DNA from: Combretum micranthum
Taxonomy: Eukaryota > Streptophyta > Magnoliopsida > Myrtales > Combretaceae
Assembly: GCA_024138025.1 (NCBI GenBank)
Contig: JAMXBD010001391.1
Span: forward strand, 124,001 to 188,000
Direction of reading: 5' to 3'
DNA length: 64,000 nucleotides
Made by a program: the position numbers and the translations under genes. The notes under the pieces are model-generated. The model was given only the letters and a program-made list of their open reading frames with translations. It ran no database searches and was not told the DNA's origin. Of this stretch, positions 12,009-24,843 are shown piece after piece. Position 1 is the first letter of the stretch, and every line of letters starts with the position of its first letter.

Positions 12009-12589
12009 TAATATTAATCTTTAGGGTAGATAGTACCTCTAAAAACTTATTAAGAATTGCATGATTCAAAACAATACAAAAACCAATAGAAATGATTGCT
12101 TCAAGAGAAGATGGGGGATAGAAAACCTAATCTATAGACACATCTACTTCTTCCTTAATATTAAGTTTAGAAGAATGAATTTGCTTTACTTTGCAATTGA
12201 ACATTAGTCATATATATTAATTTATTGTTTCCTCATCTTTATATAAAGCTCAAAAATCAGTCTTCATTATCATATTATAGCATACCATCTCATCTAGACT
12301 AAAAGCTATAGCTTGTCAATTTTAGGTAGTTGCATGGAAGAGACTAACGACTATGGTGATTTTATAAATAATTCTATAATGATAAACTTGAAGATTTTAA
12401 AGGAGATGATGGTGGAGAAGACGTTCTTATTATAGGAATGTAATTTCTAAAATATTGTGATATGCTTTAAAAATTTTATGATTAATTCTCTAATACTTGG
12501 TCATATAAATGGACTATACTATATGAGTGAATATACATTAATGCTAGTAATAGATGGTGTGATTGAGAAATTTTGTTGATAAATGACTA
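12007..12589. other. Spacer without recognised feature
   Basis: Lies between the LINE poly(A) and the gypsy pol remnant. No coding signature was recognised. The upstream copia remnant does not visibly resume here. Confidence 0.4.
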
Positions 12590-13790
12590 TTTAGTTTGAG
12601 TCTTACTTGATACTAGTGCATTAAAATCCTTCTTTGGGAGTGGATTTATAGATAAGACTAGCTTTATTATGTTAAAGGTTAGAATGATTTTCATAATAAG
12701 CTCGTACTGGCAAAAAGGTTGTAACTCATAAAGTGGTATCTAATGCACAAGTAATATTGAATGGCAAGGAATTTCCTATCAATCTTGTAGTATTACTAAC
12801 AAAGGTATATTTGAAATAGATTAGATATCCAAATATCAAGTCATTGTTAACCATTGAAGGAAGGTGATTGTGATGGACAATGGTGAAGTGGTATTCTAAG
12901 GAGAGATCAGTAAGCAAAAGCCAACAAAGTTGGCAATGATGGATAGTAGAAGTAAGGAATCGTCTTGTTGTTGGGTGTATGCAACAAAAGTTAAAGACGA
13001 ATTTCTAAAAGAGTTATAGGGCTTAGCTTTGCATAAAGAGCTAGATATTATTATTGAATTGGTGTTTAGACTAAGCCTATATCTAAAGTTCCTTCAAATG
13101 GTCTTAGTAGAATAACAAGAGCTAAAAGAGCAACTACATGAATAAATAGATAAGATTTTTATTAACCTAGTGTGTTATAGTGGGAATACCTATATTATTT
13201 GGAAAGAAGAAAGATGATTCAGTGAGATTGTGTATTGATTTTTGAAAACTTACAAAGTGATTATGAGAACATATAACCATTGCCTTGAATTGATGAATAT
13301 TCGGCTAGCTACAAGGAGCAAAGGTTTTCTTGAGAATTGATTTAGAGTTGTTATCATCAATTAACAATGAAGCCAAAAGATGTATCTAAAAACGACTTTC
13401 CATTGAGATGGGCATAATGAATTCTAGTTACGTTCTTTGGACTGATAAAGACGTATTTATGGATTTAGTGGATTGAATTTATCAACCCTATTTGGATAAG
13501 CTTGTAGTTTTTTTTTTTTTTTGTTATTAATAATATCTTAATATCCTTTGAGAGTAGAGCATCTATGATTGGGATTACAAAAGTAAAGGGAGAATATATT
13601 ATATGTTAAGCTATTTGTATGTAAATTTGGTTAGATAAAATTATGTTTCTAGACATATTGTATTAGGATAAGGGATATCAATTGCCAAGCAAGGTAACAA
13701 AAATATGAAGTTTCTTGGGATTTTTAGGGTGTTACGTCGTTTTATTAATGATTTTTGAAGATTGGCTTTTCTCACTTGCCTTTATTATTC
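12590..13790 (+). mobile_element. Ty3/gypsy pol remnant (protease and reverse transcriptase)
   Basis: Broken plus-strand frames follow gypsy order. The protease (LLDTSALKSF near 12608, where the family has LxDTGAxxSF) is followed by AQVILNGKEFPINLVVL (12750-12790) and MDNGEVVF. RT start text (ELKEQLHE near 13117, DSVRLCIDF near 13220) leads to LQGAKVFLRIDLE (about 13310) and FMDLVDWIYQPYLDKL (13455-13505). The RNase H-side linker RRFINDF lies at about 13738. The catalytic Gly of the protease is lost and a T-run replaces the RT active-site region near 13510. It is non-functional; LTRs were not found. Confidence 0.75.
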
Positions 13791-14837
13791 TATGATTACC
13801 AAAATTGAAAGTGTTAGAGTTAATAATAGAAACCTTAATTTCATACAAATGAAAAGAGAAAGAAAGGACTCTAGTTATCTCTATTGGGGTTAAAGTTTGT
13901 AACTAGAGAGAGGAATTTATATATTTAAACAATCCAGTGTTTTTAGGGAAGCAAGTGTTTTTTAGTTATATTGAATTGGAATATGTATTATGGTTTGAGC
14001 TTAACACTCTCTATCAAACATCAAACTCCTAAGAGTTTTAAGATTCATTTAAACACTTGATTTAAGATCCAAAACATAATTGATAATTTATTCAATATTT
14101 ACATGATTGGAAGAGGTAGGATTGGAAAGGCATGGGATGGAGAAATCCTTTAGCATGTGGCATTTAACAGAAAGGCATATATTAGCTTTCCAGCACATAC
14201 ATTTGCCATTGTTGGTAACCATAAGCAATGCTTTCAGCACATACATTTGTCCGTTTACCAATCCATTACAAATTTATTTAAAAAATAATTGATTAAAAAT
14301 AATTACATAAATACCATTATATATTGCATATAACAATTGCAATTTTAAATTTTACATAAAAATCACATGTATTAAATGCGATTAAGATAGGTATAGACCT
14401 TTGGAAATGCGATTTAAGATAGGTATAGACCTTTGGAAATGCGATTTATGAGTTTTTTTTCTTTTTTTTTTTAATTGCATGTCACAAATTCTATTTTGTA
14501 TTAGTAATATGGCAATTAATTTTCTATAATTTATATTTTGGTAATTTTTTTTATAAGATTGGTAAACATATATTACATAAAACATGTGGCATTTATCAAA
14601 AAGACATATCAACTGCCAGCACATACGTTTGCCATTATAGGTAATCATATGCAATGTTTGGTCATTTCTCTAAAGGGTCGAAAGTGGGTTATTTTATGAA
14701 CATGTTTCTATTTTAGTAGGGATTAGCAAGGTTGTCGATTTCCTTAAATGATGTTGGATAGCTACTACCAATAATAGAGTTATACTCAATGGCTAGTTGG
14801 TCTATATGCAGTTAATTAAATGAAATAGCCATTTTAC
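13791..14837. other. Gene-free stretch with short direct duplications
   Basis: No gene was recognised. A unit of about 32 bp (ATGCGATTTAAGATAGG...) is tandemly repeated at about 14376-14448. A block of about 85 bp starting CATGTGGCATTT at about 14155 is repeated in diverged form at about 14583-14665. Confidence 0.5.
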
Positions 14838-15290
14838 CAATGTTGTTAAAACTAGATAGGGTTTGACCCAGCCAGCTAGGGAGTCAAGGATCGAACTAGA
14901 GTCATGAAAAAATACAAATGTAAGAGGTAATTTAATTGTGAAATACCAGTATATATGATATCACTCAATTAAATTTATATGGATCAAATTCATCAATTAA
15001 TTATTAAATAAATAAGATATAATAATTATATTGTATATATATATATAATAAAGTATGAATGAATATTTAAATTTCTAGTTATTTTATTTTATTTTATTTT
15101 TGTTTTTTCGGTCCGGGTCAACGGTTTAACTCACGAGTTTCCCAATTCAAGTAGATTTTATTGCTTGGGTCGATCAAGTCAATCTGGGTCTTGCCGATTA
15201 GACAAAAAATGAGTCTTAGATAAGACCTGGCCCGGCATTAGTGCCGATTCCAGTCAAACCAATCGATCAGGGCCGATTTTAACATAATGG
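14838..15290. mobile_element. Probable hAT-type MITE
   Basis: The segment begins AATGTTGTTAAAAC and ends GATTTTAACATAATGG, imperfectly inverted. The subterminal parts are GC-richer than their surroundings and full of GGGTTTGACCC/GGGTCAACGG-like motifs typical of non-autonomous plant hAT elements. I could not find a convincing 8-bp target duplication, so the ends are approximate. Confidence 0.45.
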
Positions 15291-15589
15291 TTTTTGCTAT
15301 TGAAAATAGGAGATGTAAGTTTGAGAGACCAATTTACAGTTTCTCATCTTCAAATTCCTAAGAGTTTTTTCCTTTTTTTTTTTTTTCTTTTTTGTGAGCC
15401 ATAAGAGCTATTAAACGTGGCCACTAACACTAACGTAAGGAATGTAACTTGGTACCTCATGAATGAGAACTAAATCGGATCCTACTAAGTTATAAGATCT
15501 TACAAATTCCTAAGAGTTTGATTATTATTAATTTTTTATGGATTATGAGATTTTGACATCTTATTTATTTATTAATATTAGGATTAATG

Positions 15590-15852
15590 TGAAGGGTAAC
15601 ATCTTAACTTTAATAAAATATACAATATATACCTAAGTTAAGAATTATCAATTTAGTACACGAAATTTGAAATCAATCAATTTAGTATTTGAAAAAACTT
15701 TATATGCACGCCAACAATACATCTGTCAAGTTTTTCTAGATACTAAATTGATCAATTTCAAAATTACGTTATTAAATTGATCATTTTTAAAATTCAGCTA
15801 TTAATTATAGTTTTGCTAAAAATTTAGGTATTATTTATGATATTACCTTTAA
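15590..15852. mobile_element. MITE, family B, copy 1
   Basis: The sequence folds on itself. The left arm (GGGTAACATC..., with ATCAATTTAGTAC) is inverted on the right (GATCAATTTC, ending ATTACCTTT). Arms and loop (TTTATATGCACGCCAACAAT) resemble the better-preserved copy at 37609-37895. The ends are approximate. Confidence 0.5.
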
Positions 15853-16191
15853 AATTTGGTATATAATAAAAACAAAACGATTTTTATGGAATTTTATTTC
15901 TTATAATAAACAGGCAGGCAGGGAAGTGCTTGTCATGGTTAATTGATTTCAGATGCAAATCTTTATTTTAACCCGAAGGTTCCCTCACTTTACAAACAAG
16001 AAGAAATCATGACTTGGCCACCCTCATAGATAATCTTGCTTGCGGGCCTTTCGCCGCAAAAACTTAACGGAGAAGGTCAATAATTGTCTCCGTGAGAGAG
16101 AGAATCTCTAATAGATAAGCGCATGCATATTAATATGAATAATTTTTTTAAAAATATTTTAATAATTATTTGTTTTTATTTATTATATAAA

Positions 16192-16290
16192 TATTAATAA
16201 GTCATTTGAGGCAGATAATACATATATTTATTCATTATTTATATTGTATATGTATTAATAAGTCATTTGAGGCAGATAGTATATATTTTA
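16192..16290. repeat. Tandem duplication, 61-bp period
   Basis: GTCATTTGAGGCAGATA occurs at 16201 and 16262 inside two adjacent AT-rich units about 0.45 kb upstream of the CYSTM gene start codon. Confidence 0.7.
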
Positions 16291-16723
16291 CCAAAGAGCT
16301 TAAAAAAATAGAATGTACCCTTTTTATAGTTCTTACTTTGAATCCTGATAAAAGGAAAAGAAAAATCCATTTTCGCCTTTAAAACAATATTAATAATGTA
16401 AAGTACTAGTTAAGTTAAAAGTAGTCAAAAGCGAATATTTTTACATCCCAATTTTGCATATATATATGTTTTTTTTTTTTTTTTTAATCAGCTAAGATAG
16501 GAAACAGTTTAAATATAAATAAAGCGTTGGATATAATTAATTTATTTATATTATAATCATATTGATATATATTATATAAATTATATATTTTTTATTTGTA
16601 CGTAGCTACGTTTAATTGGGTCCTGCTCGCATAGGCGTACGAACACAACCTTTAAAATAAATAAAAAATAACACATCGTCAATCACCTGTCTGTCTTTCC
16701 AAACCCCCAGCCATCTCAGCAAG

Positions 16724-19476
16724 ATGAGTTTCAGAGAGCCCAACGAAGCCCTACCCTCCTCCTGGTAAAATCAATTCATTTGCTTTCTTTAAAATTTCAA
16801 CCCCAAAAATTATGATTTTTCTCCTTTTTTGATTTTCCTAGTTTCTTTATTTATTTTTTTTTTTCATTTTATTTTTATTTACAACAGGGTATATCCGCCG
16901 CCGGGCTACCCATCAGCACACCTCCTCCGCCGTATGAAGGGTACCCTCCACCACCACCAGGATATAATTATCCCTATGCTCCTCCACCTGGACCACCACC
17001 ACCTCATCCGCCATACGAAGGGTATCAGGGATATTTTGGTCCGTCGCCGCCGCCTCCGCAGTACCAAAATTACCAGTATGATCAGCATCAGTCCCAGGGT
17101 GGAACTGGTTGCTCTTCAGTCTTACAAGGATGGTATGTTCTTTCTCTCTTTCTTTCGATTTATCAAGTTTTGATCTTTTAAGGGGATTGGATTGGTCTTG
17201 ATGTTTGATTTCTTTAATTGGTATTTGCTGGGTTACGCGGATACGATGTTATCTGGTAGTTTGATGATTTGATGAATTGGTTAATGTCTTGGATGGTACT
17301 GGATTTTAATGGTACCGAATTATGATGGGGTTTGCTTAAGCCTCCCAAGCACATAGTGGATAAGCTAACTCGGGTTTTATGTAGAAATATGTGCATCTTT
17401 TATTGAATTTTTGACATGCAGGGGAATGAGACCTGAAATGCGGCCCCCTTTTTCGGTGGGCAGTCCCCAATTTCCTATCTGTTAATGCATCAATAGGGTT
17501 GCTTCCTTCCTTTTCTTCACCTCGTCATGACGGTTAAATCAACCTGTTATAGATAGAGTATGAATAATCTAGTACTGAATAGAGGTAGTAATATAAATCA
17601 AAGTTACCATGTGCTTGCAAACATGTTGAGCTTCATGGATTCTTGTACAGTAGTCAATTTGGTGAATCTTTTGTTTCTTTGCCAAATTGTTTTGAATCAA
17701 GTGCAATCGTAATGTGATCAAAGCATGAAAATTGCTGAAGGAAAAAAAAAAAAAAAAAAAAAAAAAAAAGAAAAAGATCAATAGTACCTCAATAGCCCTG
17801 TGACAAGAAATTTCGATCAGATTGTGCATCAGTCCCACTTATCGTATATATTGCATGCTATCCTTGCATTAGTCATGGTATACTATGTTGTTTTTTGCAA
17901 GTTCTAGAGCTGGTTGGATATGAGCTGTCATTCATTTGTTTCAAAATTGTAAAATGTTCCATCCTGAGCTTGTTGTTGCTAGCATCTCTTGATTACAAGG
18001 CATCTTTTATTGTTAGAATGAGGATAGCTTAAGGAAGAGTGACACTTATAAGGATGCCTTTTTTCCACACCAACTTTGCAAGTGTAGTTTTTTAGTTTTT
18101 TGACTGTTTTATAGGCAATCGAGGGATCTCCGGCCGTTGTAAATGTCGAGGATATGTAACATACATGTTGGATTTAGATCAAAACAAGTATACTTAACAA
18201 GTGAAAGTATTTGGGCAGTTGAATTTTGTTGTGCGGAAGCTCATTACTAAATGGTTTACTGTAAGGAAACATCCAAAAATAGGAACACAATAGAGCCGTG
18301 ATACTAGATGCTAGTTAGTTCCCTAATATTCATTTGATTGGTTACCAACTATTCTTCTGACCAGTGGCTTTTGAATCCGAGAGTTGGTTTTTGTCTGCTG
18401 GATTTAGGCTTGTTTGCCAACATAATTTCATAGTATTGTGAAAATTATATCTATCTCATGCTATAAATGATTATTTTTCTGACTTAGTTGCACTACATCA
18501 TTTATTGAATGACTTGGTGACAAAGGTCAGTTCAAATCTTACCAATAGGACAATAGAAGGATCTTTTCCTCCTACCTGTATGATTATGTTGTGGTGGTTG
18601 ATGTGGTTGGGGTTGGGGTTTTGGTGGGGTGGGGGTTGGTGTGCGTGAATTTGCCATAATTGCTTATTGGTTGACCGGATGGCAGGTGATTGCAGATGAA
18701 AAAGATTCATTGATATGGCTGATCTGGCTTAATAACCTGCTCTTGTATGCTTCTTGAGAAGTGATCCCCTCTAAAAGAGAGGATTTTATGATTACTGGAT
18801 AATAAATAAGAATCTCTATCTGATCTTAATTATATTTTATATTTATGGTGAAATATTTTTAAGTTGGAAGTGTGGTTGGATCCAGACGAGTTCCTCATGT
18901 TAGTATACACTGTCTCATAGCACCTCCATTGAATTGTGAAGTCTCAGTTGACTTCTGTTTTATACTTTGATATCTTACTATATCTACAATCACTTTCTTG
19001 GTAACTATACTATTTATTTCCTTCTATTTAGAAACTAACCTTACAGGTCCAGTTATTGGACCCCAATGAAATGATTTTCTATGTCCTGTGCTATGTAACA
19101 GACCACTGGTCGTCTTACTTATTTTTTTCATAAGACATTGTCACAAGCTATAAATGTTGAAATTGTTCAACAAGGTAAGCTGCAACATTGCTATGAAGCA
19201 ACTCTTGATCGCATGTGCTGTTTGTTCGTACCCCAATATAATAAAATTCTGCTCTTTAGTAGGACCATGTTAGACAACGTGTGTTGTTTCACATGCGAAT
19301 ATATTTTTGGTGGCTCACTCATCACAAAGGTTTATCCTCCATTAGATTGAGCATAAGATTGTATCGCACCTTTCCAGTGACCATTTGCAAAAATAAATAT
19401 TGTGTCTTTATATTGCAGTTTAGCTGCTCTTTGCTGCTGTTGTATGATGGAGGAATGCTGCGCCCTTTTACAGTGA
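16724..19476 (+). CDS. Proline-rich protein with C-terminal CYSTM segment (three exons, one frame break)
   Basis: Exon 1 (16724-16764) opens MSFREPNEALPSS. Exon 2 (16888-17132) encodes XYPPX-type Pro/Tyr/Gly repeats (VYPPPGYPSA, then PPYEGYPPPPPGYNYPYAP and HPPYEGYQGYF), ending GCSSVLQG. Exon 3 (19419-19476) encodes the Cys-rich membrane segment CLAALCCCCMMEECCALLQ and ends at TGA 19474-19476. Exon phases agree at both introns (123 and 2286 bp, GT-AG). The CYSTM motif anchors small plant stress-related tail proteins in membranes; the exact role of this copy is not known. In exon 2 the frame before about 16918 (VYPPPGYPSA) and after about 16921 (PPPPYEGY) differ by two bases (GCA-CA-CCT), so as written the protein is broken. 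The usual family end is CCVLEECCF; this one is extended by a few residues. Confidence 0.75.
17742..17769. repeat. Poly(A) tract in CYSTM gene intron 2
   Basis: Twenty-eight consecutive A inside the long second intron of the CYSTM gene. Confidence 0.9.
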
Positions 19477-21849
19477 AGGTTATGGCTGAATTACACAGCT
19501 CTAGCAATAGCAGTCATGGGGGGTGTTCTGCTTCTGTTATGTAATGTATTGCTGAAACTTCAAGAAAATTATTCGTGAATTATGGGTTGTTATTGGGTCA
19601 GTTAATTGTTAATGCAGACGCTTGGGAGGGGTTCAATATGAAGATTATTGTGTTATAACATGTTTGGTTTTTATGGTACAGTAATCACTTGCTTATTTGT
19701 AAGTAAAATCTTAACAAATTCCACTTTGTCAGTCTTCAGTATATGTGCAGTGTTACCTACAACAACACACACAACAAACCCTTCACACCTACCCACCCTT
19801 CCCACCACCAAAAAACCAAAAATGCACCCCACAATCAAAACAACAATAACAAAAAATACTCTTATTAAAAAAAAAAAAAAAAAAGGAAGAAGAAGTTTGT
19901 GCCATTTCTTGGATTTTTCTGTGCTCCAATGGTGTTATATTGGTGTTATAGTTAAATAAGCATTAATTGCTCGATCACTTCATTAAGTAAATAAGGTCGT
20001 AATGGTGGAATAGAGTTGTAATGAGATTTTCATTTGTTAATTTTTTATTTGAATTAGGGTTTTCTAGGGAAAAAAAGTCAAATTCAACATTGAGTGTTTT
20101 TATATGAATTAGGGTATTCTAAGAAAAAAAATCATTTTTAGCATTGAAATACCATTTATAGGTTTAGATAATAAATGATTTTAATATTTTTTATAATTTA
20201 GATTGTTATGAAATTTTTATTGTGATCAACTAAACAATGAAATAGCTCTTCATAAAAAAAATATGGCTGGAATAGAATTATTATTATAAAAAGTCAAAAT
20301 TTTATATGTAGTAATGTATATTCAACCGTTTTTCCTATAGCAATAGCATATAATTGGAAGGATACCTATTTCAAACATCATAATCAAGAGTGGCCATGAT
20401 TCATATTTAAAATTTTGTAATTTAACATTTATTAAATATCTATAACGCGATCATACTATTGTAATAATATTAAGCGGTAAATATTAAAAGAGTGTAATAT
20501 CTATAATGCGAAGGAGGGAAGTCGCATATTTTCTTAAAAGAAAACACTGTAAATAATAAAATTGTTCCTATAGTTTACATTGTGTATCGTGTTAAAGTTA
20601 TAAATAATTTATCAGCCGTTATTATTTTTATTTATTTTTTTATGACATGTGAAATACTCACATTTATATATGACCATTCCCTTAAACAATGTTCTTGCCC
20701 TAAACGGATTCAGTTTTTAACTAAAAGAAAGTTCTACACTTTTGTTTAAGGTCTATTTGGGTTGTTTGATTTTATCTGTATTATATTGTATTAGATATAT
20801 ATCTATAACTTATCTGTATATATTTGTTTTTTCTGTTTATGAGTTAAACTGTTAATTTTTATCAATATCTATTTCTTGATAAAAATCTATTTAAAAAATA
20901 AAAATATGATTCTAAAATAACTAAAATGCAGGAATCAAACATGGCCTTTAAAATATAATGATGTAGAAAGGAGGACACTTTCGCATGAAACATGTGGCAT
21001 TTTGCTTTTGTCCTTCGTTTATTATTTAAAAGTCAAAAGTACCAATAGAAATGATTAGGAGAAAGTAGCTTAGAAATGGCTCGAAGAGTGAAAACGGCTT
21101 CCTTGATAATGATTCGAATTTAATTTGGCAATGATTGAATCAATCTTAAGCTATTAAGAAGCTTATATTGTAAAGCTCAAATTTCGATATTCTTTGCTTC
21201 ACGAGATTGCAATGAGATGTTGAGCTTAAGTATAAAACTCAAGTCAAACAATAATTTTGAATCTAAACAGGTTTAACCTAATAAACTCTGAGCTCCTTAA
21301 ACATCAGTTCAAGCTAAGATTGTCCTCAAATACAATCTTATTTTAGGTTATATAGCTTGTTTCAAGGCAGATAAATCTAACATTTACTCGTCAACTTTTG
21401 CGATTTGGGCTAAAAAGACCTTTTGGTCTTTAATTGGATGAAGAATAGAGGCTTACCTTAACAATTTGATTTAAGTGTGGCCGATATTATGAAATGGGAA
21501 ATAGTACTTTTGGGTTTGTTATGATTAACTTTTAAAGTTTGGGTAACGTTAGAAAGAAGATGAAACTTAATTTATTTGATTTTGAATTAAGCAATAGTGA
21601 GCTAAATTAAGATTGAGAACTTAATAGTTCTCTAAACTTTGCTTCTTCTCAAAACATAAAAATAAATTTAAAAAAAAGAAAAGAAGATTGTACATATTGT
21701 GGATTGATGTGTCATTTGCATAATTATAAACAATGGTGATGGATGGTCATAATTAGCCAAAAACCTTATGTTGGTTGTGTTCTCTTGATTGGGCCTCTAA
21801 GATCAAGGTTAGCCCATTAAAACCCTTTTGAAAGATGATATAATAGGTC
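19477..21849. other. Gene-free stretch with repeat copies
   Basis: Holds the presumed 3' UTR of the CYSTM gene, an A-run at 19866-19884, and a two-copy tandem repeat of about 57 bp (GAATTAGGGTTTTCTA and diverged copy) at about 20050-20150. It also holds a segment (about 20400-21300) that resembles 31160-32050. No coding gene was recognised. Confidence 0.5.
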
Positions 21850-22150
21850 ATCACAACAGGTAGTGCTATCTGAGAGGCTACTCTCTACTATCATTCCCAT
21901 CCTTTCAAATTTGCTCTTCATTACCTTATGGAAGCCAAAAAATAAGAGGGACTTGTCTTACCTAATAGTAGCCTACTTCCTTCCTAAATACCCTTGTGGT
22001 ATACATGGCAAAGGGTTCTCCAAGACGTCATACCATTCAAGATATCTTCTGTTTGAAAAAGTCTAGCAAGACCTTTTTGGCTCTCTATCTCTAATCCTTT
22101 AGTGACAAGTGTCTGAGTACCTTAGTTGGGGCAATCCCTAACATCTTTTA
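21850..22150 (-). mobile_element. Possible gypsy-type gag fragment
   Basis: Minus-strand translation gives VRDCPN followed by QTLVTKGLEIES and other polar text, reminiscent of the region just after a retrotransposon zinc knuckle (ARDCPKR...). The cysteines upstream are not preserved. Weak call. Confidence 0.25.
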
Positions 22151-23209
22151 CCACATGTTTTTCCTTTACAAACTCATTCCACCCATAAATTTAGAAGAGA
22201 TCCTAGACTATGCCCATACCACCTCAATAATCCTAGACTATTCTCATATTACCTCAATAAGAATATAATGGTAATACCCTATAAAAAGATAGCTTAAGTG
22301 ATTTTGATAACAAACTGATTCTCTTATTATGCCCAGGCGATCTCTTAAAGACTCTTACCTTGTTAAATATGATAAATTATGTTTCTTCTTTTTGAAAGTT
22401 GCTAGAGTTGAGCTCTCAAATTTATGATACAAGTTATGGAGGTTAACTCATTGCACCTTCTTAGAAATTTGTAATTTTCAAATGAAGTAGTAAAACCTAC
22501 TGTGTGATGAAGTGATCTATGGGTTTAGGTCAGAGAAACACATAGATTTAGCTCATCTTAAGTCTATTCCTTCATTATAAATTTTTGAAGTTGGAGTTCA
22601 TGATTATTCATGCTTTAACTACAAAATGTAATGTACAATGTTTTGTTCCATCTATGAACTCATCCATCCATTTGCAATAATCACATTGAGTAACTGATAT
22701 TTCTCGATTGGGTATTGTCTTTTAATTTTATAATAAGGGAATATGACAAAGAGGATGTTTCAATATGTGGCATGCTCAACATTAGGGAAGACGTTTAGTT
22801 TTGATTATGAATACTTGTATGAGTTGGTGTAGGCCAATTCTCAAGTATGATAAGATTATCATAACAAGAATTAGAGGTTATTTAAGTGAAGGAGAGAGAA
22901 GACTTGTATTGTAGGAAGCTCTTACCTTTATTGCTTTGATATAAAATGAAAATGTGTTAAAAAAAATGAAGACAAGAATCTTGAAAATACGAAAAGACAA
23001 GGAATGGAATTTCTTAAAATGAATTACTATCATTCAATTAATGTTTGTTAATAACATACATAGAAATTTTATAACTTACAATATGCTTTGGAATAATGCT
23101 TGTCCTTATCTTATTATTGAGGTCTACTCATTAATCATCTTTTTACATTATTTGATAGAAAAGTAACGACCACTTTACTATGGTTGTCAAACTTGTGATT
23201 TTACAATTC
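22151..23209. other. Gene-free stretch
   Basis: No coding signature recognised. A 30-bp unit (ATCCTAGACTATNCNCAT...) is duplicated in tandem at about 22201-22262. Confidence 0.4.
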
Positions 23210-23634
23210 AATGTAATTAGCGTTGTTCATGCGGGATAAGTTATTTAGGACAACCAACACAACCCACAAAAAAAATGCAAATTAGGCTAAAAATTTTAGC
23301 CCGTTTAATGTGCAGGCCAAAATGGCCCACCTTATATAACCTCGAGGTTGAAGTGGTCCAACCCATTGAGAGTTGGGTTGGCTCGCAAATCCGCACTTAA
23401 AAAACATGAAAAAAGAAAGAAGTATAAATCTATTAGAAAAAAGCACAGGATGTTACCTCTTTATTTCCTCTTCACTTAACTTTTCTATTATCTAGTTTTT
23501 GAATATTGATTATATAATTTTTATGGATGTTATGTTTTAAACTTTTAACTTTTATGTTCATTATATCCTTAGTCCTTTTATCAATACTTTCTCTTTTACA
23601 TCTATTAGATATTTAGATGCTTTTATTTAAAATA

Positions 23635-23770
23635 AGGATAATTACATGAACGGTACCAAAACTTTCGTGAATTTGTGTTTACATACCTGTACGCTTAGAT
23701 CAATCATTTGGGTACTTAATAGTACAAAACATCAGTCATATACATACCTCCGTTAAATCCCACTTTACCA
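23635..23770 (+). repeat. MULE left terminal inverted repeat
   Basis: Aligns, inverted, with 28770-28897. Shared blocks include AACTTTC(G/T)TGAATTT and CGCTTAGAT(C/T)(A/G)ATCATTT, each present once per arm. Confidence 0.85.
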
Positions 23771-24843
23771 TCGCCTTATGTGCATTTGTTACCCAACTGT
23801 GAAGTGACTCATGTAGTTTTTGTGCAAAAGTCTTATTCGGATTATCTTATTTTTGAATTTAGAAAATATGTCAAACCCACTCATACTTTAACCAAACGTT
23901 AGTTTAGCTTACTTTTTGGTAAAGGAGATAAAACTCTAGTCCATTTGAGGTAGGTTTTTTGGAAAAAAGTACAAGTAAATATAGAATGACTTCATCCCCT
24001 TGAGTTCACCTTCATCCAAACACTAATGGCATGAAACGTGATATACTCTAACTACAAACATTCGATCTTCTAGAAGTATGATCTAACAACCCAAACACCA
24101 TGATTTATGATGCAACCTCTTGCTTCGAAAGTCAAGTGTAGTCGATAAAGGGTTTGAGTTCTTATTAATTGCATCAAAAACACTAAGTAGGCTAGATTCG
24201 CACTCGTGACTAACCACATTTGAAATGGCATGGTCCCGAAAATACCCATTGTTGTGCTGAAACCTTGGAGTGGTCCCAAAAGTACACTTGTCACATGCAT
24301 TTTTTGGAATTGTGAGTCACATATTAGGGTCCAAATTGCGACAATGGATATGTCTGGCGCTAAGTGATTCTTTTGTCTTTTACTTTTCTGCTTTGATTTA
24401 TTTGATCCATGCTAAATTTTTCCTTGAAAGTTGGTGTGTAGAGTCTTGTTTACGTTGTGGTTCCTTCAAAGAGGCATAGGGTAGATTAAAACACAAAAAT
24501 GGTTCACTCGTGAAAAAAGAATGTACGGATAAACTAAATTTGCAAAGAAAGAAGAAAATATTACTTTTTTAACAACAAATGTTGATGACTTATCAAAAAG
24601 TAAATGTATTGTGATATCAAAATTACATTTCATATGGTGAGTAGTACTTGGGTTATTTGAACAATTAGCATTTTTCTAGCACATTAGCACTTGCAATAGT
24701 AGGGTATCACTAGTGAGAGAAACATATTATTATGAAACATCTCAAAAAATGACATTCTATTGTATGAAATATTAGCTTTCTTGTTAAGGCTCATTAGATT
24801 GAGTGATTGACTTGAGATTCTATTAGTTTGCAAGATCAACTTG

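Noticed and set aside
16906..17088. Arg/Trp-rich minus-strand frame
   Set aside because: Antisense shadow of the CYSTM proline-rich exon.
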